Shown: in pieces, positions 54,590 to 64,000 of the stretch
How positions within the stretch are numbered: the stretch's first letter is position 1
How the letters are laid out: each line of letters starts with the position of its first letter
Assembly: GCA_030762935.1 (NCBI GenBank)
Contig: CM060900.1
Span: 372,985,132-373,049,131 of the forward strand
Direction of reading: 5' to 3'
Length of the DNA stretch: 64,000 nucleotides
Source: Hymenopus coronatus
Taxonomy: Eukaryota > Arthropoda > Insecta > Mantodea > Hymenopodidae
Made by a program: the position numbers and the translations under genes
Notes under the pieces: generated by a model
Told to the model about the DNA's origin: nothing
What the model saw: the letters and a program-made list of their open reading frames with translations, nothing else
Databases searched by the model: none

Positions 54590-55720
54590 TATTGGTATGT
54601 TTTGTGGTGTTGGAATGGCCCTTTTTCTATTCCTGGAACGGGACTCCTCTAGCGAAGCAAGTGCTCGAACTGGTGACCTTCTTGGGTAATGCACATCTGG
54701 GCACGCTGTTGAATGGAGCCTCTTGACTCGGAGTAGCATGGTGGGTTGTACAGATCTATAGGCCACTGTAAAACGCTGGCGAAGGGTTTCTGGATTGTCT
54801 GGCTCCTCTGCATAAACGCGTTCTTTTATAAAAAAAAACCCAGAGGAAGCAGTCAAGAGGTATCAGACCAGGTGATCTGGCAGGCCAGGAGACTGATCCT
54901 CGGCTTCCTATCCAATGACCAGGATGTGCAGCATTCAAATGTTTGCAGACGATCCTTGACCGCCTCTCCTCTTAGATACCCCTGGAAGAATAATGGTCCA
55001 CCAAGGTGGTCTCCCAAGATTCACACCAGATATTCACCCCCCACTGCTCTTGGAATGCTGCCTCCCTTAACCAATGAGGATTATCAATACTCCAGTAGTG
55101 CATATTGTGGCGATTTACGGTTCCATTGTTGTGGAATCTTGATTCGTCACAAAACAGGATCCTGGATACGAATCCCACATCATTTGCTACTCGCTCCAGC
55201 ATCCATTCACAAAAGGTCACTCGAGCTTCGAAATCTCTACCGTGAAGTGCTTGGATGAAACTTAAGAGTGTTCTATATTCGCATTACAGAAGACTGACTG
55301 ACATTCACCTCCTGAGCAATTGCCCGTATACTAGTATATGGATTGTCCTGGATGGCGCTCAAAACAGCTTCTGCATTAACACCGGATGTTGCTGGTGCGT
55401 GTCTATCAGGAGGCATTCTCACAAATGACGCTGTTACACGCAGACTCCTTTCAACGTTCCGAAAGGTATTTGCTATTGGTGTCCTCTATCGGATATCTCA
55501 CCCGGTATAGATGTTGAGCCGCTTGTGCATTTGTTCTTGCTTCTCCGTAGATCAAAAGCATATCTACGTACTCGTCTATCGAAAACATAATGAAAGACTG
55601 GCACAAAATATCGTGCAACAGCATACGTATGGAGAATGAAGGGGGTCGACGTTCATAATAACGCACTACATCTTGCCAGTCCAATGAAGCAGACATCATT
55701 AAACGTATTCTACCCATTAC
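54590..55720 (-). pseudogene. mariner-like insect transposase (DUF4817-type), frameshifted
   Basis: On minus, from about 55,610: SIDEYVDMLLIYGEARTNAQ begins an N-terminal helix-turn-helix. NAEAVLSAIQDNPYTSIRAI and AQEVNVSQSSVMRI (about 55,380-55,290) form the second. The catalytic part has FVSRILFCDESRFHNNGTVN, HYWSIDNPHWLREAAFQEQW and GVNIWC (about 55,165-55,030), then, after breaks, GSVSWPARSPGLIPLDCFLW (about 54,905) and IKERVYAEEPDNPETLRQRF (about 54,830). The CDE and PLD segments carry catalytic acidic residues. The order matches a large insect transposon family; at least four stops or frameshifts. Terminal repeats were not found. Confidence 0.85.
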
Positions 55721-55739
55721 AAACTGCAGCCAACCAATA

Positions 55740-56704
55740 ATGATTTAACTTATAATGTCTTGAACTCACAGGGACTTAAAATTAGATTACTGTAAATTTG
55801 GTTTCCAAGTTTTGATGAACAATAAAAAAATATGTACAACAATATGAACTTGTGTGACTGGGGGTTCGGGGACAGGACACCTCATAACCCTATTCAGCTG
55901 TTTCGATACTTGACTGAGCGCACGTTCCGTGTTCAATAGTGCGACTTGTACGCCAGGCGTTATGCCATTGCCACCTCGCGAATTTTCGTACTTGATTTAG
56001 CCTTTTAAGACCGTTTTAATCCCTTGCTGAGCGTTTTAATATTATTACTTAAATGGCAAAAGCTATTATGCATGTTATTAAAGATGCAGGAGACGTAGCT
56101 CACGCAAAAATTTAAATAAACCGTTGTTTAATAATATATTCGTTTTGACTGTACGGGTCCATGATGGATGAGTCGTGCCTCTAATGCTTTCCTAATTTTT
56201 GGCTGCCAACTCCTGCTCTAGGTACAAGATTCCACCATTTTATTTTTAGCTGATGTTGCTAGGGTACTGATATGATAGGTCCATTTTTCCGAGCCGTTAA
56301 CATATTGCGTTGCTATGTACACTCTAATGAAAAATGTGTAAAATTGGCTGGAAACCGGAATCCGCTCCCCAATAAACGAGTCGTATGTTTTTGAGGTGTA
56401 CTTTAGCGGGAAGTACATTCTGTCCTTAAACCGCTGTTCGTCTGCATTTTGCGCATTCTTTCTCTAAGAACCTCAAGCAATACGTTTAAGAATGCGCAAA
56501 ACTGTTCTACAGCGCCCATGCCGTTTGTTGGGTAGCCTACCTTCCAAAAAACTAAGAGGCGGCTGACTCACCTGGTATTTTGAACATTTCAGCTTGTAGC
56601 TCTAAGATATGTGAACACATGGCTAAGGAGAACCATGGCAGATAGCCGTGCATATAAATGTGGTGTCAGTTTGTCGAAAGAGAAAGACCATTCCTTGATT
56701 TAAA
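55740..56704. other. Unassigned interval with a 14-bp hairpin
   Basis: No gene recognised. TTTTGCGCATTCTT (56,447-56,460) and AAGAATGCGCAAAA (56,488-56,501) form a perfect inverted repeat around a 27-base loop. Confidence 0.5.
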
Positions 56705-57571
56705 AACATGTGTTCTATTCGCATGATTTACCCTATCTGTTTTGCAAACAAGCTATTCTTACAAAGGATCATTCTTTTATCTTCACTATGCTAATCAGGA
56801 TAAACATTACCAGAAGTGGTCTTATTATTTACTTTTTTATAAGTTGAAAGGAACTAGGCTAAATCGATAGTCAAATCTTAAAACAAGTCACTATGCGATT
56901 GTCCTTGAACTTTCCATGACCAGGTGTGAAACAAAAGAGATATAAAATTTTAAAGGAATTCTGGTTGAGAAATGTTTTATGCTTTAAATAAAACTGAAAC
57001 CAATAACAGGGAATATCTCGGAAATGGTTAGTTCTACAAAACAAAAGAATCGTATGACTTAAATTGTGTATTTTAATCGGATGTTCATTTTTATGTAATA
57101 TGTCTCTTAACGATTTGCCATTTATTCAAACGTCAGTCAGAATGAAGTGGACTTCCCTAAGCATTCCCAAGAAATTCAGGATATGCATTTTATTTTCCAC
57201 TTAAATATCTTTAATATTGGCATTTTAAGCAAAATCCTTAGTCAATTTTTAGAAAATCGAAAATTTCGAAAAAATTCCATGGAAATGATAGTTTGGGGAG
57301 TTGAGTTTTGCCAAAAATATTTTTGTCAAATGCATGGAAGATACTGATCTTAAATACCAAGTTTGGGATTTTAACGACTTTTCGTTTTCGAGATATGCTC
57401 TTCATAGACACACATATACAAACACAAGTACCTTTTCCTAAAATATTTTTTTCTGGATTTGGGAATCTCAAAACATGTATTTTCGGTAAAACTTTGGTAT
57501 GGAATTTTTGGGCGGGATACAATACCTTCTCTACCTACTATGTAAATTATACATATGTGATAGAAGAAGTA
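56705..57571 (+). repeat. Rep-A copy 13
   Basis: Near full-length forward copy, more diverged: ACATGTGTTCTATTCGCATG at the left, a modified palindrome (AAATACCAAGTTTGGGATTT, 57,353), a short CA site (57,405-57,426) and ATGTGATAGAAGAAGTAAAA at the right. Confidence 0.82.
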
Positions 57572-57694
57572 AAAAGTAGTAAAATGTTATGGGAGAGAGC
57601 CAAAATGAATTCAGCTTTTGTTAAAATAATGTAAGCAGGTGACGTAGGAAATTTTGCGTACGAACTAATGCGAATACAAATTAATCGTATTATT

Positions 57695-58902
57695 TATTCT
57701 CTGTGTCAAGTTACTTCTGTCCTGATGTCAACAACAAGGCGGAGCTGGCTCAACTCGCCGCGTGTTAACGGTACATGTGCGCACGTAAGTTTTGCAACAC
57801 TAGAGATATATATATAAGCAACCTGTGGAGAGTACTTTGAGAAATGTGGCAATTCTGTGTCAGAATTTGCTGCATGCAAAATTTTATTTAGAGTCGATGG
57901 TTCATTTGTGAAAAAACGATCATAAACTTTACCGCGAACAGCACTTTTCGCAAAATCATCGTATTTCTCCGAACGTTTTTTATATTTACGCGATTTTCCC
58001 GGTGTTCTTAGACTTCCGGATGCTTGCTGTTCCATTCTAACACTATGCACACTAAATGCAGAAACGCCAAGGAGATCACCCGTTTCTTTTTCGATATTCT
58101 TTATAGCCGATTCGGCGTTTCTTTCTTTAAGCACCGCGAAACAATGCGGGACCATTCGCCTCTCGACACTTTTTAAAGGCTTGCCTCGGTTGTATTTTAT
58201 TACGGCTAAAGCACCAGTCTGTTCCATGATCAAAGCTTACTGCTTCTAAACTGCATACAGCAAGTCCCCTGAGCTTGTGAGGCATGCGATATGTACAGGA
58301 AATGCAGTCTTAAATAACACATTATCAGAGGCGACGCTGCACTATAAACAATAACAGCTTAATCAGCATGCACCTCGAGAATACCGGTTGTTTAAGAGAG
58401 CTGTCTGGTACAGGCTTGTAACTTATTGTGTATATAATACCAATGTTCTTTAGTAATATAAGTTAGCTGCATTTTATTTAACAGTAATAAGTTAATAAAG
58501 TCAATATGTAATTTCGCCTGTCTTCTGTCTATATGTTTTTTATAGAATGTGTACGTTTGTTGTAAATATTCCTTTCAGAATTCACGAACCCAGAGCCATC
58601 TGCTTGGTATGTGTCGGATACGGATAAAATGTCGGACTATTACCTTTTATAAGAATCGAAGCATTTGCATACTTTTCTCTCCGAAACTAACTCGCGCAGA
58701 GCAGTGATCTGAAAACTATTACAGTACTGTACTTTTTGGAGGCTGTTACAATATGTATCCACGTAAAAGTTAACAACCATTACCTTCCCTGAACCAATCA
58801 ACAGCCTAACACTCTTCTGCTTCAGTATCCCTGTCTGTCTGTCTGTCTCTCTCTCTCCTCCCTTGTGTTGACATCAGGACTGAACTAACTTGACACAGAT
58901 TA
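57695..58902 (-). mobile_element. TA-flanked TIR element (Tc1/mariner type), copy 2
   Basis: Inverted, near-identical copy of 2777-3929. The terminus at 58,902 is intact (GATTA next to TA at 58,903-58,904). The opposite terminus near 57,695 has lost its outer few bases (TTATTCTCTGTG in place of TAATCTGTG). The GTCT/CT microsatellite at 58,831-58,856 replaces GAGA in copy 1. It carries an uninterrupted frame for the helix-turn-helix part. Confidence 0.88.
57706..58233 (-). CDS. Helix-turn-helix-only transposase-derived protein, 175 residues
   Basis: Uninterrupted frame from 58,233 to a stop inside the terminal repeat. MIMEQTGALAVIKYNRGKPL leads into a predicted helix-turn-helix (residues about 20-65: SVERRMVPHCFAVLKERNAE, SAIKNIEKETGDLLGVSAFS). 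A basic linker follows (SRKYKKRSEKY, about 80-90), then a second DNA-binding-like region (DDFAKSAVRGKVYDRFFTNE, PSTLNKILHAANSDTELPHF). The last 40 residues read through the element's right end. In intact relatives a DDE/D nuclease domain would follow; here it is deleted. This could be a decayed remnant kept open by chance or a DNA-binding-only product. An earlier in-frame start, MEQTG, matches copy 1. Confidence 0.55.
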   Translation of the reverse strand: MIMEQTGALAVIKYNRGKPLKSVERRMVPHCFAVLKERNAESAIKNIEKETGDLLGVSAFSVHSVRMEQQASGSLRTPGKSRKYKKRSEKYDDFAKSAVRGKVYDRFFTNEPSTLNKILHAANSDTELPHFSKYSPQVAYIYISSVAKLTCAHVPLTRGELSQLRLVVDIRTEVT

Positions 58903-58983
58903 TAGTCAACAAGTGCAGTACAGTACTTCAGAAAATAGTAATATTTTCACAGAAAAAAAAGAGTTTTCTTTAGCCATGTAATT

Positions 58984-59849
58984 AAAAATCTGATGTATTC
59001 CATTCATATGAATTTCTCTAGGTGTTCCGCCAACATACGTATCTTACAAAAGATTTTATTCTACCTACATCATACTAATGGAGGTAATTATGAACAGAAT
59101 TGTCTTAAGTTAAAGGGAAATAAGGGACTGCTAAACCGATAGTCAGATCCTTTAAGAGCTAGCCTCTAAATTAAACAATTGAAATTTGGTTCTCTTTGCT
59201 TGCTAGGAGTAAACAAAATAGAGACGATAAGAAAGATGACTCCGTTTAAAAGCTTAAATAGTTTAAAACTGGAACCAATAACACATGATATCTCGGAAAC
59301 GATTGACTCCACAACCAAAATGTATTTGGCATAAATGGTGTTCTTTAATGAGATCTACTTTGTGCGTGTGTGTGTGTAATAAGTTTTTGTCTATCTCTTA
59401 CGGCTTACCAGTTTTATAAAAGTTATACAAAAGCCATCCAGAATGAAGAGGTCTTCAAAGGCTATTCACAGAAAAGTCCAGATATACATTTTTTTTGTCA
59501 TAAAATATATTAAACGTATGGTATTTTAATTAAAATCGTTAGGGTCATTTTTGTGAAAATCAAAATGTTGGAGAAATATTTCATGTAAAGTGTAGTTGGG
59601 GGGGGGGTATTTCCTTGAAAATCTTCGTGTCACTTCCTTGGAAGATACTGATCTTAAATACTGAGTTCTTTATTTAACCGAAATTTCGTTTTTGAGTTAT
59701 GATGTCCAAGACAGATACTGGGAACTTTTTCCAGAAATGCTTTTTTTTTTTTTGTTCACATGACTCTAAAACATGTATTTCCGGTGAAATCACGGTATCA
59801 AACTTATGTACCCACTATGTATATTGCACATACGTGCTAGAGAAAGTAA
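58984..59849 (+). repeat. Rep-A copy 14
   Basis: Near full-length forward copy from AATCTGATGTATTCCATTCA to ACGTGCTAGAGAAAGTAA. The usual CA site is nearly gone, but a TG array has arisen elsewhere (59,364-59,377). The palindrome is decayed (AAATACTGAGTTCTTTATTT). Confidence 0.85.
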
Positions 59850-60710
59850 CATTTGAAGAAATTTTGGACTTAATATTAGCTCTAATAAGTTTGTTATTAA
59901 TTATGGAAACTTGATGCACGATATGCATTTAGATTACTTACATTTGTAGAATAGAGTAGTTTTATTAGTAAATTTACTTATTTCCAGCATTGTCATGCAT
60001 TAGAATACAGTGCAGAATCTGATAAAGGAAAAAAATTACCATAGAATAATGTCCCTGAAAATTCTAGGTCACATGTATTGGATGTGTTTTGTCCCTACTG
60101 AGATGAAAATCTGTGAGCGCCCGTGATTAAATTGGCCTTTAATATAAAAATCTTTCAATCCAAGAAAAACACCATTCAATTAATATAATGTCAATGAGAG
60201 TCAACATAATTGTTGATTTGACTCCGCAGTGACTGCACTGCTGGAAACGTAAACCAAATTTAGATTGTTTGTAATTCTGAACAATCCTACTTTTCTTTCT
60301 GGTTTAAACCATAAACTAGAACATGGCAGTGTTGTGGTTGACTTTTAAATTTTCACATAAACAATGCCTATTAATCTACAGCTAAAAATGTTTATAGCTA
60401 TTTGCTCGTTAGTTAAAATTGGAGGTTCCTTGAGTTAGGGGGGACGGAAGGAGAACTTTGAGTGGAGGACTATGTTTCTATTTTGTGAAACTAAGAGTTG
60501 TAAACTTATAAACCTCGTCAGAATGCATTAAACAGAAATATCTTATATCCATGGAAAACTGCATTTTATGAAGTTGGTTTTAAGGATCACTCCATTAAAG
60601 GGCATGCATATGTCTACAGCAATAGACATAAGCATACTGACATTGCAAGTATTGTTAATGAAGGTCAGTAATGTAACTATATAAAATTAGAAGGGACTGT
60701 AAACCAAAGA
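59850..60710. other. Unassigned AT-rich interval
   Basis: No gene or recognised repeat. Confidence 0.45.
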
Positions 60711-61631
60711 GCTGATGAGTTCCATTCACATGACTTTCTCTACCTGTTCTGTAAAAAAACTAGTTTTACAAATTGTAATTATTTTATCTCCATACAGGTA
60801 ATCAAGATGAACATTAACAAAATTACACTTGTTCCTTATTTCCTCGTAAGTAGAAGGGAAATAGGGGAATAGGTACGCTAGGCTAAATCGATAGTCAGAT
60901 CCTTTAAAAGCTGTCCGCAATGAGAAACAGTTAATTTGTGTTCTTTTTACATGACCAGGAGTAAAACAAAAGAAAGATATAACATAAGATTATTTCCCGT
61001 TTGTGAAAGTTTAAGTGGTTTAAAATTGAAACCAATAACAAATAATAACTTATAACGGTTTGCTCTACAAAAAATGTATGTGACAGAAATTGCGTGCTTT
61101 AACGACATCTACACTTTTTGTGTAGTAAGTTTTTGTTTACCTCTTACAATTTACCAATTACACAAAAGTCATCCAGAATGAAGGGTTCTTCAGAGGTTCC
61201 CTTAGAACTCAAGATATACATTTCCTTTGCCGTAAAAATATCTTAAACATGTGGTATTTTAATCAAATTTGTTAGTTATTTTTGAGAAAACCAAATATCT
61301 TCGAAAATTGTCCATGAAAAGAATAGTTGAGGCAAGGGATTTTCATGAAAACCTTCACGTCGCATCCTTGTAAAGTTACTGTACTTAAATACAAAGTATG
61401 GTATTTAACCGACTTTGCTTTTGTATTATGTTCTTCACAGACACACAGACAGACAGGCAGGCAGACACACACAGACACTTAGGTAACTTTTTCCAAAAAT
61501 GCTTTTTTCGGATTCAGGGGATCCTGAAAAATGTATTTCCTATGAGATTAGGCTATTGAATTTTTTGGATCGAATACAATGCTTTCTCTACCTATAAAAT
61601 GTACACTGTACATACATGCTAGAGAAAGTAA
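60711..61631 (+). repeat. Rep-A copy 15
   Basis: Near full-length forward copy from GATGAGTTCCATTCACATGA, with the canonical ACTTTCTCTACCTGTTCTG, to CATGCTAGAGAAAGTAAAA. The CA site holds a CAGACAGACAGGCAGGCAGA-type array (61,440-61,474). Confidence 0.88.
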
Positions 61632-61827
61632 AATGTATAACCAAGCTAAGGCTACTAATTAACGACAAAATATAAGATATAAAGTGGTTAACAACTGTTA
61701 CTTTCTCTACCAGGTACCTACGTAATAGGCAGAGAAGTTATGCTATTACACACCACCCATCTATATTTCATCGAGAATGATTGAATAAAAATCATTTTTA
61801 GAAAAATGTACCTCTCTCGGTGTGTAT

Positions 61828-61856
61828 GAATGTGTGTGTGTGTGTGTGTGTGTGTG
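61828..61856. repeat. (TG)n microsatellite inside Rep-A
   Basis: TG run at the standard microsatellite position of the reverse-oriented Rep-A copy. Confidence 0.95.
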
Positions 61857-62418
61857 CATGCGTGCGCGCACATGTCTGTGACTGTGAACAGCGTAACTAA
61901 AGACACAATGTTCTATAAATACAAAACTTTCTATTTAGGTTCAGTACCTTCCAAATTTTCGACACGAAGACTTTTAACAAAACCCCCACCCCAATTTATC
62001 CTTCACATGTAAGTTTTCGAAATGTTGAATTTTTTTCAAAAATGTCTCTGACGATGTTGATTAAAATAACTTATACCTAAGATATTTACATAACAAATAA
62101 AATGTAAACATATATATCGTGAATTTTGGATATAGGTTGTGAAGCCCTCTTCTTTCGGAGGAAATTTTCCATAATTTTGTTTATCCAGTGTTCGATAAAG
62201 AATTGAAAAACACGTAAATGTAGTGTTATTTAAAACACGCAAATTATTCCAAATATTTTTTTTTTCTATGGCATCAACCATTCCTAGACATCTGTTGAAT
62301 GTTAAATATCTGCATATTTAAAAGTAGTCGCTGCTCAGTTGTTTCTCGTAACGTCATGGAAAGAGTATGGAATTTGTAGACCAGCATAGAGCGAGCTGTC
62401 TTTTAACATCTGACCATT

Positions 62419-62671
62419 TTTTTTTTGTTTCATTTATATAGCCCCCTTTAACATCGAAGGTCATATCGGGGGCTTTCCACTCGAAACAACTCGTTGTCTG
62501 TAGGTTCTTTTACGTTGGTTTAAATCATTTTTGTTTTTACTCAAACACGCACACTTTCACACTCACATGCAATCTTCCAGACTCTGTGGAGGAGAGGGAA
62601 TAATTCTGGCTAGAGAAAAATTCCCCGCCCCAGCAGGGAATTGAACCCGGGACCCCCGGGTGAGAAGTCAG
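62419..62671 (-). repeat. tRNA-derived SINE, family D, with 11-bp target duplication
   Basis: ATCTGACCATT at 62,408-62,418 and 62,672-62,682 flanks a minus-strand SINE whose poly-A tail appears on plus as a T run. The head is at 62,671-62,600, with a B-box seen on plus as GGGAATTGAACCCGG (62,636). The 11-base perfect duplication is the signature of LINE-type target-primed insertion. Confidence 0.88.
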
Positions 62672-62884
62672 ATCTGACCATTGTTTCCGTTTCCCTTATC
62701 TGTCTCTCTCTCTTCAACGAAATGTGTAATGCAATCATTTTTGCAAGCGTCTATCTCGATTGACATGAAGACGGTAGAAGAATAAGCTTTTGCAAGAAGT
62801 ATTTGTAGAAGCTGTTGAAATAAACGATAATAGGTAGAGAAAGTCATATGAATGTATCACATTAGATGTTTTCATGCTGTGATC

Positions 62885-63400
62885 AGCAATTAAAGGAGGG
62901 GGTTCCATTGTGCTTATTGTGCGTCAGATCCCAAAAGGATAGGATTATATGAGAATATTAGTCTGGCACCGGGGAAAGAGTCACTATTGAGGTTCCTTAA
63001 CATAATCCAAGCAGTTCTTCATCTCGACGCGGGGAGCGCTAGAAGCTCACGCCCCAGATCTGGCTGAACCCCTGTGTTTTGCAGACGACCCCAACGTCAC
63101 CTCGCCGCCGAAAATTATATTTCCAAAGTGAATTCACCAGCACGGAAGGGCGCCACCACGAATGTCCTCGCCGGCACTTACAATCCTCAAAGAGATCGCC
63201 TGGAATAAATGGAGATGAAGTGAAGTGACAGCATGTTCGGGGAATGAAGAAACCTCCCCCCCCCCAGCATTCTCTCAGTGACCCGGTAAAACCCGCTAAG
63301 AAACCCATGGATCAGAGAGGCCGGCCAAGGGAATTGAACCTACGACCCCCCCAAATACTATGCCCAGAAGAAACGCCTGAGCCAACTGGCTCTAGAATGA
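62885..63400 (-). repeat. SINE family E, copy 3 (inverted)
   Basis: Reverse-complement match to 39,285-39,800. The TGTGCTTATTGTGCGTCAGA end is at 62,909, GAGATGAAGTGAAGTGACAG at about 63,211, CAGAGAGGCCGGCCAAGGGA at 63,313, and the B-box-like AATTGAACCTACGACCCCCC at 63,332. A C run at 63,257-63,265. Confidence 0.72.
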
Positions 63401-63699
63401 TTAGTTTCTCAAGTTGAGATTAGTATGGCTTATATACGTTCTGGAAACCACAATCCATTAGAGTAATCCGTAGACCAAGAGTGGGCAAGACGCGGGTCAC
63501 TCAGGATGAGGGTGAGACGAATTGTCGCCCAGGTGAATATGCGCATAGCCTATATTTTTATTTGATTAAATTGTTTAGGTTAATTACTAAGTAAGATATC
63601 ATGTATTTGTTGTATATTAGATGTTCAGAGAGATTGTTCCTGGAAAGCGTTTCTAACTTCAACCCGAGAGTTCTCAAGCGACGAATTCAGTTGTTTACG

Positions 63700-64000
63700 C
63701 TAATTCTTTGTTTATTACAAGAGGGGAAAGACGCTATTTTGTATGAGATAAAAGAACTAATTAAGCAGCAAAATATTGTGAAATTTATAAAGGCACAAAG
63801 AATAAGATGGCCAGGACACATAGAGAGAATGACAGAAGATAGAATGCCAAAAAGAATATTGAAAGGAAGACTGTACGCTAGAAGAAAAAAAATGAAGACC
63901 AAAAACAAGATGGTTAGATGATGTGATGGAAGACCTAAAAAAGATTGGAATCAGAGGGTGGAAAAATAAAGCAGAAGATAGAGATATGTGGAGGAGGATT
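63700..64000 (+). pseudogene. RTE-type LINE reverse-transcriptase C-terminus (cut by window end)
   Basis: Plus strand: LIKQQNIVKFIKAQRIRWPG and HIERMTEDRMPKRILKG (63,758-63,860) match the C-terminal RLxWxGHxxRM-x-DRxPK segment of RTE-clade and similar LINEs. After a frameshift near 63,895 the adjacent frame continues with [18 protein letters not shown] and [11 protein letters not shown] to the window end. The catalytic domain lies upstream and is missing. Confidence 0.8.

Larger units (their letters stand above)
61698..62868 (-). repeat. Rep-A copy 16, split by a SINE
   Basis: Reverse copy starting TTACTTTCTCTACCAGGTAC and ending GTAGAGAAAGTCATATGAAT, CACATTAGATG. Internal sequence is more diverged (62,100-62,400). 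A (TG)n array lies at the microsatellite site (61,828-61,856). It faces copy 15 end to end, with about 66 bases between. Confidence 0.82.

Noticed and set aside
54746..55258. Plus-strand frame of 170 residues.
   Set aside because: It is the antisense of the mariner-like transposase, whose motifs are all on the minus strand.

Overview
This is a eukaryotic, AT-rich and strongly repeat-laden window. Its transposon mix points to an arthropod, probably an insect with a large genome: an R1-clade and RTE-like LINEs, piggyBac, hAT, mariner/Tc1-like and PIF/Harbinger transposases, gag relics and several tRNA-derived SINE families. No bacterial operons, ribosomal RNA genes or CRISPR arrays are visible. 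I could not identify the species.

The dominant component is an unrecognised non-coding dispersed repeat that I call Rep-A (provisional name). It has 16 copies on both strands, each about 0.4-1.2 kb, covering roughly one fifth of the window. Copies share conserved edges with ACTTTCTCTA/TAGAGAAAGT, a central palindrome, a position where CA/TG microsatellites repeatedly arise, and a TGTACA-type hairpin before one end.

Layout. 1-12.7 kb: Rep-A copies, SINEs and a 1.15-kb TIR element carrying only the helix-turn-helix part of a transposase. Its second good copy is at 57.7-58.9 kb, inverted, and a diverged third is at 9.4-11.3 kb. 12.7-15.2 kb: a dead LINE reverse transcriptase split by a Rep-A copy and by a TA-flanked MITE. 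17.4-28.4 kb: a dead piggyBac gene, rearranged R1-like fragments in a foldback, then an R1-clade LINE on the minus strand whose endonuclease region is split by a 2.5-kb hAT element with an 8-bp target duplication. 30.5-31.7 kb: a LINE 3-prime fragment bounded by inverted copies of its own 3-prime end. 32.5-33.1 kb: the only open reading frame that looks like a possible host exon. It encodes 190 residues with an apparent internal duplication, is flanked by plausible splice sites, and belongs to no family I recognise. 37-42 kb: two diverged minisatellites, mariner and hAT remnants and SINEs. 45-48.3 kb: a gag-like coiled-coil/capsid relic interrupted by two PIF/Harbinger-type insertions. 54.6-55.7 kb: a frameshifted mariner-like transposase. 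56.7-62.9 kb: four more Rep-A copies, two of them facing each other. The window ends in an RTE-type LINE C-terminus.

There is no pathway or operon. The history is one of nested insertion, and in several places the order of events can be read directly from target-site duplications or restored reading frames. Repeat boundaries were drawn by eye and are good to about 10-30 bases unless a target duplication is given.
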